DNA from: Puccinia triticina
Lineage: Eukaryota; Basidiomycota; Pucciniomycetes; Pucciniales; Pucciniaceae
Assembly (NCBI RefSeq): GCF_026914185.1
Contig: NC_070558.1
Coordinates: forward strand, 7,945,501-8,009,500
Reading direction: 5' to 3'
Length of the DNA stretch: 64,000 bases
The position numbers were made by a program, and so were the translations under genes. This document shows positions 46,087-56,114 of the stretch, piece by piece; position 1 is the first letter of the stretch; every line of letters begins with the position of its first letter. The notes under the pieces were generated by a model. It was not told the DNA's origin. It saw nothing but the letters and a program-made list of their open reading frames with translations, and did no database searches.

Positions 46087-46287
46087 GGAGAACTTCCCGT
46101 CGGCATTTAGAGACCTCTAGATGCCCCTCTAACTCCTAAATTAAGAGCTCTACCAAATCAACAATCAGTGCACATGAAAGTCATGAGCTGTAGGGTTAGG
46201 AAATCATTTTCCCTTCTACCAAAAATTAAGAGCCTGGGTGTGTAAATTGAGATCTGGGAGGCTCCCAGACTCAATGGGAAGTCCTCC
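46087..46287. mobile_element. 201-bp MITE nested in the left arm of the foldback element
   Basis: The right arm of the host element reads gtatttgg at the matching place, while the left arm reads gtatt, then 201 bp, then atttgg. The insert has inverted ends ggagaacttccc and gggaagtcctcc and duplicates ATT on both sides. The uninterrupted right arm serves as an empty-site control. A 3-bp duplication would suit a PIF/Harbinger-type MITE. Confidence 0.8.
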
Positions 46288-46544
46288 ATTTGGACCCCCC
46301 AGCATGACATAAAAAAAGGATGATAAAAAAATACAAAAAATAAGCGGAGCACCTCCCCGGGGCGCACCCCCCGGGGATTTTTAACCTGCTAAAAAGCCAT
46401 GGATCGGGTACCCAGCCCCTCGAAAACAGAGTTCGAGGGGCAGAAGTACATACCCCATGACTTCGCCTTGCGGATGGCCGGCACAGGCTGGTCCCGGAGC
46501 GGAGTACATGCACACTCCCCCGATGACCGGCCAGCACGCACGTG

Positions 46545-47225
46545 GAGTGCAAATCACCGGTCATCGAGGGGATTACGCATTCCTCTCGATGACCGGAACG
46601 GTCCCGCTTATCGAGAGGAGTAAACACATCTCTCGATGACCGGAACGGTCCCGGTTATCGAGAGGATTGAATACACCACTCGATGACCGGAACGAACCCG
46701 GGCATCGAGAAAATAATCATCTTGATGACCGAGTCTGCTGCGGTCACCGAGTAGAGAAACACTCCCTCAATGACCGGAGCGAACTGTTCAAGGAGAGGAT
46801 TGATGAACGGTTCGCTCCGGTCATCGAGAGGAGCACTTAATCCCCTCAATGAATGGAACGGACCCGGCCATCGAGAGGAGGAACACTCTCAATGACCGGG
46901 TCTGTTCCAGTCGTTGAGAGGAGCAGTGTTTACTCCTCTCGATGACCGGAACAGTCCCGGTCATCAAGAGGAGTAAACACTCCCCTTGACCACTGGAACA
47001 GACCCGGTCATCGAGAGTGTTCCTCCTCTCGATGTCCGGGTCCGTTCCGTTCATCGAGGGGATCAATTGCTCTCGATGACTGGGACTGTTCCGGTCATCG
47101 AGCGGAATGCTTAGTCTCTCGATGACCGGGACTGTTCCGGTCATCGAGAGGTGTGTTTACTCCTCTTGTTAACCGGAACCGTTCCGGTCATTGAGAGGAA
47201 TGTGTAATCTCCTCGATGACCAGTG
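46545..47225. repeat. Palindromic minisatellite inside the foldback element
   Basis: Degenerate units of about 42-48 bases, each pairing ctcgatgaccggaac with ccggtcatcgagaggag, repeated about 15 times. Core and spacing match the array at 25545-26170. Adjacent units are inverted repeats of each other, so the whole array can fold. Confidence 0.85.
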
Positions 47226-47688
47226 ATTTGCACTCCACGTGCGTGCTGGCCGGTCATCGGGGGAGTGTGCATGTACTCCGCTCCGGGACCAGCCTGTGCC
47301 GGCCATCCGCACGGCGAAGTCATGGGGTATGTACTTATGCCCCTCGAACTCTGTTTTCGAGGGGCTGGTTACCCGATCCATGGCTTTTTAGCAGGTTAAA
47401 AATCCGCGGGGGGTGCGCCCCGGGGAGGCGCTCCGCTTATTTTTTGCATTTTTTTATCATCCTTTTTTTATGTCATGCTGGGGGTCCAAATACCCCAAGA
47501 AAATGGAGGAGGGGAGAGAAAAATCCCCTCTGCCGGCTGGCAGAAAAAAAAATGAGAATTTCAAGCTTTTCATTTGCAGTGCGCGAAGCATTTTGAGCTT
47601 CTGCGCACTGTGGCCGGGACGTCGAGTGGACGCCCCCTGCAGTGCGCGACGAGTTTTTTGCAGTGCGCGAAGTACATCCGTTAATTTA

Positions 47689-49479
47689 TATACTGGTGGA
47701 TTAATTTCCAGTAGCTCAGATTCACTGTGGATTTATTGAATGATACAGTTGAGAAGACAGAGTATTAATTGAAAGATTTCAGACAGCTAAAAGATGTTAT
47801 TTTTGATTAGATTCTGGACAGCAGGACAACTTCTAGTAACATTAAACTAGAATATGTATTGGGATTTAACTGAGAGCAGGCAATATACCTACTAAGAAAG
47901 ATAAAAGTGAGATAAAAATGTATTTGCAATAATGAAACTATGGCACATTGTTCAGAGAAAAAAAATATTAAATTTAAATTAATCTCAATGAACAGTAAGT
48001 TTCTCACAAAGAGCTTGCACTTCATATTCAACAAAGCTTTTTCCCCAGTGTTTTACTTTTACATGAAAAGAGAGTTAATCTGACAAAAATACATTTTTTG
48101 TACATGTCTGTGTTTCAAGGCGTGGCTGGGAAGCTTTCAGGTTCTCCTAGTTCCTGCAGATTTATTTTGACACAAGTGTCTGGCTCAGCTGTACAGAACC
48201 AGTTTGACAATGCGGTTCAAGCTTTCATTTTTTCCTGGTTGTTGCGCGTCGGAAAATTCTGTTTGATAAATATAAGATTTTTGTGGTACAATGATGTGGT
48301 TATCCCTGGTTAACCTGAATATGTATGGACTTGCAATTCTAGAGTGTGGACAGGTACCACAGTTTCAAAAAAGGTTTGCAACAAGGCTCATGGAGTTTCC
48401 AAGAAACAGTTGAGGTAATCTATATACCAGTGAAGTACATTAGTTCTGATTTATTTGATGTGTTCTGATATAGGAATCTTGAGTCCTTACGCTCTTTGGT
48501 CCTTAGGGTCCATCTGGCTTAGCCTTGGCAAAACAGCTGAGGAGCTGTGCAAAGTTATCTTTAACAAGGACAAGCTCCTCATGAGCTTTGTCATAAGGAA
48601 GTTGGGATGTGGCATTATCCTCATCTAGTCAGTTTTTAGTTTAAACATCAGCTACTCACCTTTGGTGTTAGATGATATCCTTGCTCTTACTGGCTGGGGG
48701 TTGTGATTCTCCACAAGCCTGAGTCTGCTGGTTGTTGGGGGCAAACCTGCGTGCATCCAATTGATGTGTCGCAGAACCAGTTTCCAGAAATGGTTTGCTT
48801 TGCTTACCATTTTCCTCTAGATCCCGGCCGCTTTCTCAATTTATGGGAATGCAGCTGTTCACCTAGGTGTGTATTCTCACATTAATTAGGTTGATTTTTT
48901 TCTGATGTAGATGTTTGCATGGGTGATAACAAATAAAATTGATAGGGAGCTTTTCTTTCTTTTGAAATTTTGTTTTAATCTGCAAGTGTTTATGGGGCTT
49001 GAGAGCTTGCGGAACAATTAAGTGGAATGTGGAATGCTTGTTGAGATGTCCTGTGTAAAACTCCTTGTAGCTCTACTGAAGCACATGTCCGTTTTTTTTT
49101 TTTTTGCACAGCAACTGTGCATTGAAGCTTGGTCAACAGAAACCTTTAAAAAAGCCATGTGTGTCACCACAGCCTTCTTTGTGACTTTTTCTGGCAGTAA
49201 GGGTGTTCAAAGTTGACTTGCATAAAATCATGAAATTTTAAGCTGAAGAAAAATATGTACCACCCAAACATTCAAAGTAGATCAATAATGCTAATATGGT
49301 ACATCAAGAATTATAAATTAGAAGGGCATGATTCTATGGTTTGAAAAATTCATGTTTTCAACTTTGAACAGATCTAGCAACACAGTGACTCTACTGTACT
49401 TTACAATATCTGGTGTAGAAATAAAGGTTGGTATTGGGTAAAGATGTTCAATTTCTGCCTCTCTTCAAGAATTTTTACA
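47689..49479. other. Intergenic, AT-rich
   Basis: I see no supported gene. The part 48560-48790 is a diverged copy of the repeat at 34640-34860. Short frames near 48098-48313 and 49022-49216 have no recognisable features. Confidence 0.4.
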
Positions 49480-49730
49480 GGGCTGAGTGGTCACCAATGA
49501 TGTATGCTTAACCACTATTTTCCGCCAATCTTCAGAGTTCTGCAATAAGCCTGATCTTCAGTGTAATAGTACACAAGTAATGAGCTCTGCACTCCACAAG
49601 TAAAGTCCGCAAGACATAATAAGAATGATGTTAGTAATGTAAATCTCTTCCAATAGTCTAAGTACCACCACAAGTGTAATTCCAGTAATTTGTAGTAAGC
49701 AAGATGATGAGAAGATGCTCCCAAAGAGAA
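49480..49730 (-). repeat. LTR-like repeat, inverted copy
   Basis: Read on the minus strand it follows the end of the copies at 49922-50679 and 51209-51894: ttgcggactttacttgtgg, gtgcagagctcatta, ctattacactgaagatcagg, then ctgaagattggcgg. It is partial and diverged. Confidence 0.55.
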
Positions 49731-49921
49731 AACCCATTTCACCCTTGTAAGACTCAAAAGGTGTTGTGAGACCCTTTTTCTGAATGGCAAAAGGTATGAA
49801 CAAGGTGCAAACTCTGCCTTTCTGGATATCAGAAAACAAGACCACCAAGCTAAGCTTGGCAGCTTTATAAGAGGGGGTCTAACTTCTAGGGAGTTACATG
49901 AGTATCATGTGAAAACATCAA

Positions 49922-50679
49922 TGTGGTGATTTATGTGGGAGAGCATGGTATAATGTCCACTTGGCAATAGCGCGGGCAGGAATGCACAAGCGGCTGAGCT
50001 CAGAGTGCATTTTGGTGACATAAGCACTGAGGATGATGTCAGAAAAGCATGATACAAAAGCTTACGGAAATTTGCACGTGGATGGAAAGCACAGATTGGG
50101 AATATGCGGATTGCAGACCACAGAGTTCAGATCAGGTGGTGGACTGGAGCAGACGGGCAGGGCTGGACTGCGGCATACCAAACACGGGGACTGATAGCAG
50201 CGGCGTTCCAGGACAGCCAAAGCGTGTTTCACTAGCGGGTGGAACTGGGGCGGAGGCACTGGCGGGGGCTAGGCAGAGGGCGTGGGAGGTCAGGCGTTGG
50301 AGAGGAGCGGAGACTGGGACAATGAAGTGCAGGAGTTGGGTGGAGATGACAGACTAGTGCAGGAAAGTGTCAGGTTGCGGAATCGGGTGGGAACGGAGAT
50401 GCACACAGAGGGAAGGAAGGGGATGGAGGCTCACGGTTTCTCTTCTCTTTTTCCTTTTCATCATCTTACTTACTACTGATAATTTGTATTTACAACTTAC
50501 AGACATACTAGAGTATTAGAAGATTTTTACGTGACCATTATTTTGCTTACTTGAATCAATTGCTATTGCTGACTTTGCTTGCGGAGTGCGGAGCTTTACC
50601 ACTTACGGATTATTACACTATAGATCAGGCTCATTGTGGAGTGCTGAAGGATAGCAGAAAGTAGCAGTGCAAATCCAAG
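49922..50679 (+). repeat. LTR-like repeat, copy 1
   Basis: It begins tgtggtgatttatgtggg and runs, with small indels, parallel to 51209-51894. Shared landmarks are aatgtccacttgg, tagcgcgggc, caggctggactgcgg-type blocks, tcatcttac..actact, ctagagtattag and ttacactatagatcaggctca. A TG start and a length of about 700 bases would suit an LTR, but no retroviral-type coding region lies between the copies. Confidence 0.55.
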
Positions 50680-50803
50680 TTTAAGGACTATGGATAAGAG
50701 TCCATCACTGTGCAGTACTTGTGGGTGCAAGAGTGAAAAGGAGGCGGCCTTGTGGGCCAAATTCTAGTTCACAGGGCTGTTTATTTCAGATAGAGGATTG
50801 AGC

Positions 50804-51090
50804 TAGCCGGGAGAAATATGATTGCAGGGATCTCTGTCTAAGTACATGAACAATCAGAGGAGGAGAAGGAGACAAATCAAAAGGAAGGGAACAGCTTACC
50901 TAGCTGGGAGAGATATGGTTGCAGGGATTGATCTCTGCCGGCTAGGACTAGCAGGGAGAGATATGGTTGCAGGGATCTCTGTGTAAGTACATGAACAATC
51001 ATAGGAGAAGAAGGAAACAAATCAAAAGGAAGGAAACAGCTTACCTAGCTGGGAGAGACATGGTTGCAGGGATGGATCTCTGCCAGCTAG
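50804..51090. repeat. 145-bp tandem duplication
   Basis: Two head-to-tail copies, period 145, each running from tagc(c/a)gggaga through atgaacaatca and aaatcaaaaggaag to acctagctgggaga. A few substitutions separate them. It lies between the two LTR-like copies. Confidence 0.8.
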
Positions 51091-51208
51091 GAGGGGGAAT
51101 GAGGACTGAAAGTGGTACTCTAGCGGAAAGGGGGTTTGTGTTACTCCTTGTGAAACCCTGTGGTACGTGGGGGCTTCACACCAAGACATTGATAATCACT
51201 CAGCCCGG

Positions 51209-51894
51209 TGTGGTGATTTATATGGGCAGGTGTGGTAGAATGTCCACTTGGAGGTAGCGCGGGCGGGAATGCACAGAGTGCATTCCGGTGACATGAGCAC
51301 TGACGGACAGAATTCATGGATCAGACGGATTGTGGATTGCTGATCTTGGATCGGATATTTGGACCGGAGCAGAAAGACAGGGCTGGACTGCGGCGGAATA
51401 CACTTGTGGACTGGTAGCAGCGGCGCGTTAGCAGGTGAGCCAAGGCAGCCAAAGTGGGTGGAACTGGGGCAGAGGTGTTGGTGAGAGACTGACTGACGGG
51501 GGCTAGACAGAGGGTGTGGGCGGTCAAGTGTTGGAGATGAGCGGAGTCTGGGACAATGATGTGCGAGCAATTGGGCGGAGCTGACGTACTAGTGCGGGAA
51601 ATTGTTGTATCTGCGGGATTGGTTGGGAACAAATTTGCGCGTGGAGTTTCATGGTTTCCCTTCTCTTTTCTTTTCTATCATCTTACAAACTACTCATTAT
51701 TGTACTGACAACTTACGGATGTACTAGAGTATTAGGAGAGTTTTACGTGACCTTATCTTTTGCTTATGGAATTACTATTGCGGATTTGTGCTTGCGGAGT
51801 GCAGAGCTTTATTCACTTGCGGATTATTACACTATAGATCAGGCTCAGCAAGGATTGCTGAAGGCTAGCGGAAAGCAGCAGTGCAGAGCCAAGA
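51209..51894 (+). repeat. LTR-like repeat, copy 2
   Basis: Begins tgtggtgatttatatggg and parallels copy 1. It is bracketed on both sides by ccaagaca..gataatcactcagccc-type sequence (51181-51206 and 51891-51913), so the unit's exact edges are uncertain: the bracket may belong to the element end or be a short direct repeat. Confidence 0.55.
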
Positions 51895-51918
51895 CACCAA
51901 TAATCACTCAGCCCAGAC

Positions 51919-52058
51919 ACATATATTCTTGAAGAAGGCGGATAGTGGTCATTCCTACCTACTAACCATCCTTTATTCTCACAAGATATACATATTCTTG
52001 AAGAAGGCCGATAGTGGTCATTTCTACCCACTAACCATCTTTTATTCTCACAGCGGCC
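51919..52058. repeat. 70-bp tandem duplication
   Basis: Two copies, period 70, of a unit holding attcttgaagaagg, atagtggtcatt and tttattctcaca, with a few substitutions. Confidence 0.85.
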
Positions 52059-52534
52059 AACTTGTGGTTGAGTAGAATAAAAGGAGGGAAATAAAAGAAA
52101 CAAATTAATTCATCCACCATATCCAATATCCTATGCAAAGTATCCTAGAACTGAGCATGAGTGTGAAACCGTGTGTGAAAACCTGTGTGAAACTGTCCCA
52201 GACTGGTGTGTGAAAGGTGTGATTTGTGTATCTTCTGATCCGGTAGAGATATGAGGGTGGTTTCAGTGGGTGACTAAGGTTCATTTTGGTTGTAGATTCC
52301 GTTTCTGAAGTCCATTTGGATTTATCTTGAGGTGTGTAGTGATTAAAAATAAAAGTTTGAATTTTTCCTTCTGCAAACACAGGAATAATGACTACACCCT
52401 AACCCTACTTGGTAACTAGGGTCACTTGAAATTAAAGCTGTTGATAATTTTGTTATTGGGAGTAATTTTGAACCTTTTTCTTGAGAGAAATTGAGTGATT
52501 GAAATTTTCAAACAAATTGAACAAGGAAGAAAAA
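52059..52534. other. 3' flank of the following minus-strand gene
   Basis: No gene or repeat was recognised. It should hold the 3' untranslated region of the gene at 52535-53978. Confidence 0.35.
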
Positions 52535-53978
52535 TCAAAAAAATCTTGTTAACCGTTCATAATCAGTGCCGGAGTAGCCAAAAGCACGAATATTTCCAGT
52601 TACATGGAAATTAATTCTAGCAAATTCTTGTGTATCATTCAATTCAAAGAAATTATTGAGATGCTCTTGAGGGATCATTTCGCTCTTGTACAGAAGTTCA
52701 ACGGTTCTGAACACCAATTGCTGGTGGAAAAGGTTTTTAAGAGTTTCACCAAAACCATGCAAGTTTCTGTTTTCAAGTATTTTGCGGGCATGTTCAATTG
52801 GCATGATTTTATGTAACAAACGATTCAAACTTTCGAGCCATGCCCATGTAACCTTATCTATGACCGCATCCAGAGCATCACCTGTCAGTTTTCCTGGTTC
52901 AGGAGAGGTCCCTGCAAGAAATTCATATGGTCGGGAATCCAGTCTTTGCTCTTTTGTGTCTAATTTTCTGATTGACTCCCTGTGGCTTGTGAACTTGGAA
53001 TCATCAAGCTCATTTAATCTGGAAGGAGACCGCCATTGATTAGAAATCTCAATTTTCCAAAATCAAGGGTCACATTGATCTGAATAAAATACTAACTTCA
53101 TTGCTTGGGAAGGTACATTGAAGTTGAACAAATGCACTATATGACTGTATACTGAAGTTGTTAATCCCGGCAGGTGAGGTTCAAGCACCATCCGCTTCTC
53201 AGTGAACTTGAACAATCGATCTCGCCTACAACGGTCCATTCGCCGCAAAATACATCCTAGTTCTTGAAGGATTTTTTGTGACTTATTGATCTCGCTGTGT
53301 GATATTCCCGCCCACGTATACTGGTTCAAATGGCTGATGAGTTCATGACAGCGCTCAAATTTTTGATTGAGAAGTTTCAGATCTTCGTGCAACTGTTGAA
53401 ATTCATCATCCAGGGCTTCTCGCTCTGGTATGTATTCAAGTGTTTCTAGCATCAGTTTCCAAAATCGTAGTGATGTTGAAAAGAAACAGAGTGATGCCAT
53501 GAAACGAAATACTTTGTTTCCATTCCCGAGAGACCGCAAGCCCAATCTCTGAAAGATTTTAATCACAAGCAATCACTCTACGTTGCTTCTTAAGGTTAGG
53601 TTACTACGCGGTGACACACGTGACTGACGTTTTGGAGGGTCTGGAAGCGCGCTTGGTCGGGGATTTGAAGATTCAAGTCCGTTTGACGAAGTTCGTCCAG
53701 AACTCGAAGGGTGTTGACTATCCATAGCACCTAGACGAAAATCTGAGAAAAGAGCGGTTTCCGAGTGTTGAAGCACATCGTCAGTGAATCACATGATTGG
53801 TGTACTCCGAATGTATCATGTAGGAGAAGAGGAAACGCAGGAAAATACCTTCTACTGCTTGATCTGCTTCATAACTAATTTGCAATTCCCGAGTAGGCCG
53901 AGCTATGTAGTGAGCCGCTTCAAAGCAGCAAATTAGAAGATAGATTAGTCGTTGGCGCTTCGAAAACATGTGGTACAT
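52535..53978 (-). CDS. Predicted secreted or membrane-anchored protein, unknown family
   Basis: Four exons (53978-53849, 53742-53582, 53548-53097, 53018-52535) give 408 residues. The N-terminus, MYHMFSKRQRLIYLLICCFE, looks like a signal peptide or signal anchor. A Ser/Pro/Arg-rich segment follows (exon 2), then a mostly helical body with EYIPEREALDDEFQQLHEDL and CRRDRLFKFTEKRMVLEPHL, ending SGTDYERLTRFF. I know no domain for it. Phases fit at each join, but the intron between exons 2 and 3 would be only 33 bases, shorter than usual for fungi, so this junction may be wrong or the gene may be damaged there. In a rust, a multi-exon secreted protein next to repeats would be an effector candidate; that is inference. 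Confidence 0.6.
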
Positions 53979-55217
53979 TGACCGGGAGGCAAATAACGAA
54001 GGACAACCCGCTCAGTCTCAATGCCTGGTGCAGCAGATGAGTTTTCCCCCTCTTGAACTTGTACGACTTAGGAACAGCTTGAGTGTCACCGATAGGCGAA
54101 GCCGGGGTTTTTCCCGGTTTCTCCCCAGTTCCTCTCGATTCTTCTTTCCTTCCTCAGTTTCAAGATCTTGCGCGTGCATATGCACGCTTCACTGTTCAGC
54201 TCCAAACCTGTGTTCACGTACAATCATCTTTTTTGGGATAGCTATATGTAACTTGTTGAAAGGTCGATGCTTTGGCTGGATGCGTACAGTGTCACAGTGT
54301 GTCGCGTAACAACCCTCCGAGGGAACTAACTCACAATTTTGGTGAGCAGTTTCTTTTACTTGCTGCATATGTATTTTTTTTGTTGCAAAATCAATGCTCT
54401 GGTACACTCATGTTGACAATGGCAAGTAACAAGCGTGAAGGTTTAGTTGGACCAACCACAACCAGTTCCAATGCATGTGGCGCGACATAGCAATGGAGTT
54501 GAAGGCATCTTAACTTCTGAAGGTGAGGATGCGAATCTGTTTGTATACCGATTCAATAGGCTTCAGTCTATAGCATACATGTTGAGAATAATCAGAGGAG
54601 AAATAGTGGGGTATTTGGTAAGCAAAAATTGAATAGATATATATATAGAGAGCGAGTAAAACAAATAAGAGGAGTTGTGGTCGATAGCATTGGACTATTT
54701 ACATTTGCTTCATCTTGGGAAGACAATCCATAACTCGACTGAAAACATATTTGTCTCAAAAATCAAATGAAGGGGGTGGCAGTAACAATTCATAGTTTTA
54801 CAAGAATTAATCACAATTCGCGCACATTTAGTGTTTCCAAGTGTCGATGTAAAATAGCAAAAACAGATTATCAGGTAAAATTCTTGTTGAATGAACGAGG
54901 TGAACGAGTGTGCTCTTAAGTAAAACCCGGAAATAGAGTATCTGGCGAAAGTATCTGCAGGATCATTGGACCAGGGTTAGGAGAAAGTTGGCTGGCCATC
55001 TTGGATAGCATGCTGTGGTTCAGAGGTTATGAATGATTGTGGTATAACAGTAGCTCGGGCGTTGACGACGGCTGAATTGTTTAGCATTGGTCGAGATCTG
55101 ATGGAGGAGATAAAGGAGGAAAAAATCAACGTATCAGCGTGAAAGGTCATACCTTGTGAAACATGAAAAGATGTATGAAGGAGATTGGTACCTTGAATTA
55201 AGCTTTGTTTACTTCGA
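53979..55217. other. Intergenic
   Basis: No supported gene. It should contain the promoter of the gene on its left and the 3' end of the membrane-protein gene on its right. Open frames here are below 115 codons and lack features. Confidence 0.35.
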
Positions 55218-56114
55218 TTAATAGTATGAATGAGTCCCTTGTGCGGGGCGGCTCCCATCCCATCCTTTGGACTGTGTCTGTGTGAAAGGGGTGCCCATGC
55301 CCGTGGGGTCTAGGAATTCCATCGCATGAGGTTGATTGGCTTGGCTGGCCTTGTTGGATGAGCCACTGAACTCGCTGTAGGGATTGGTAAAATGGAGAAG
55401 TGATTGTTCTTGAGGTTTTGTGAATGACATATTGCTTCGGACGGATGAAGTGGAAGCTGAACGATTTATCATAGGTGAAGCGCCGACGCCGCCCATCTCC
55501 TGATTCTTCGGATGGTCGAGGAATGCAGTTGATGGAATGACGATAAACGTATCGTCGGCGGGTTGCTCCTCCGTTTTATTGCGCAACCGTTTGAAGAAAA
55601 ACCTCAACAAGATCAAGAACATTAGAGCGATCGCAATGGAGCTGACCCCAATGGCCACAATCATCCCCGTAGAAATATGTTGCTGAATGGGCCTCGCACC
55701 ACCAAAGTTATTATCAGGTCTGTTCGCCTCCCAGACGGACCTCGAACCTGCTAGCCCAGTAGGAGTACTAACCGTTGGTAATTTCGCAGAATTTGTTTCC
55801 AAGGGAAGAGCAGAAGCCGTCGTCGTGGTAGGGTGTGACACAACGGCTGTAGCGGGGGCAGCTACTGGGGGTAAGCCCGAAGGGTGGGGATCTGTAGAGG
55901 CGACAGGTGCAGGTGGATGAGTCGCATCGACGGCGGGACCACCTCTATTAGCGGATTGGGTGGGGGTGTTATTAACCGGAACCTGATTGGGAGGGTGGGG
56001 ATTGACTACTGGGTTGGCCGGCGGAGCAACTGAGCCGATCGGCTTGGGGGGCATCTCTTGTTTTGTGGGTAGGGGAGTGGTGCCATTGGCACGGTTGTGT
56101 AGGTGAGCAAGCAT
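55218..56114 (-). CDS. Pro/Thr-rich single-pass membrane protein
   Basis: A single open frame of 298 residues from the ATG at 56114 (the frame is open a little further upstream, but without an ATG). Residues 1-150 are rich in Pro, Thr, Ala and Ser, as expected for an O-glycosylated stalk. A membrane helix follows at about 151-173 (MIVAIGVSSIAIALMFLILL), then FFFKRLR and a cytosolic tail of about 120 residues with Ser/Thr-rich stretches. The architecture recalls Mid2/Wsc-type wall sensors and other mucin-like membrane proteins, but there is no Cys-rich WSC head, and no signal peptide was found; one may lie in an unseen upstream exon. The function is unknown. Confidence 0.6.
   Translation of the reverse strand: MLAHLHNRANGTTPLPTKQEMPPKPIGSVAPPANPVVNPHPPNQVPVNNTPTQSANRGGPAVDATHPPAPVASTDPHPSGLPPVAAPATAVVSHPTTTTASALPLETNSAKLPTVSTPTGLAGSRSVWEANRPDNNFGGARPIQQHISTGMIVAIGVSSIAIALMFLILLRFFFKRLRNKTEEQPADDTFIVIPSTAFLDHPKNQEMGGVGASPMINRSASTSSVRSNMSFTKPQEQSLLHFTNPYSEFSGSSNKASQANQPHAMEFLDPTGMGTPFTQTQSKGWDGSRPAQGTHSYY

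Larger units (their letters stand above)
45894..47680. mobile_element. Foldback element with 8-bp duplication and internal minisatellite
   Basis: The ends are CGGATGTACTTTGCGCACTG and its inverted partner CAGTGCGCGAAGTACATCCG. A perfect 8-bp duplication, TTAATTTA, flanks them at 45886-45893 and 47681-47688. The inverted arms run about 500 bases each with few differences (shared: gcagggggcgtccact, ctgccagccggcag, cggggcgcacccc, ccatggatcgggtacc) and meet a palindromic minisatellite at 46545-47225. No transposase is present. An 8-bp duplication with long arms would suit a non-autonomous hAT-like or Mutator-like element; the terminal motif matches no family I know. The left arm carries a 201-bp insertion (46087-46287). 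Confidence 0.85.

Noticed and set aside
46399..47323. Proteins encoded by the minisatellite and foldback arms
   Set aside because: The same peptide appears on both strands because the arms are inverted copies; the frames follow the repeat unit and not codon-level constraint.
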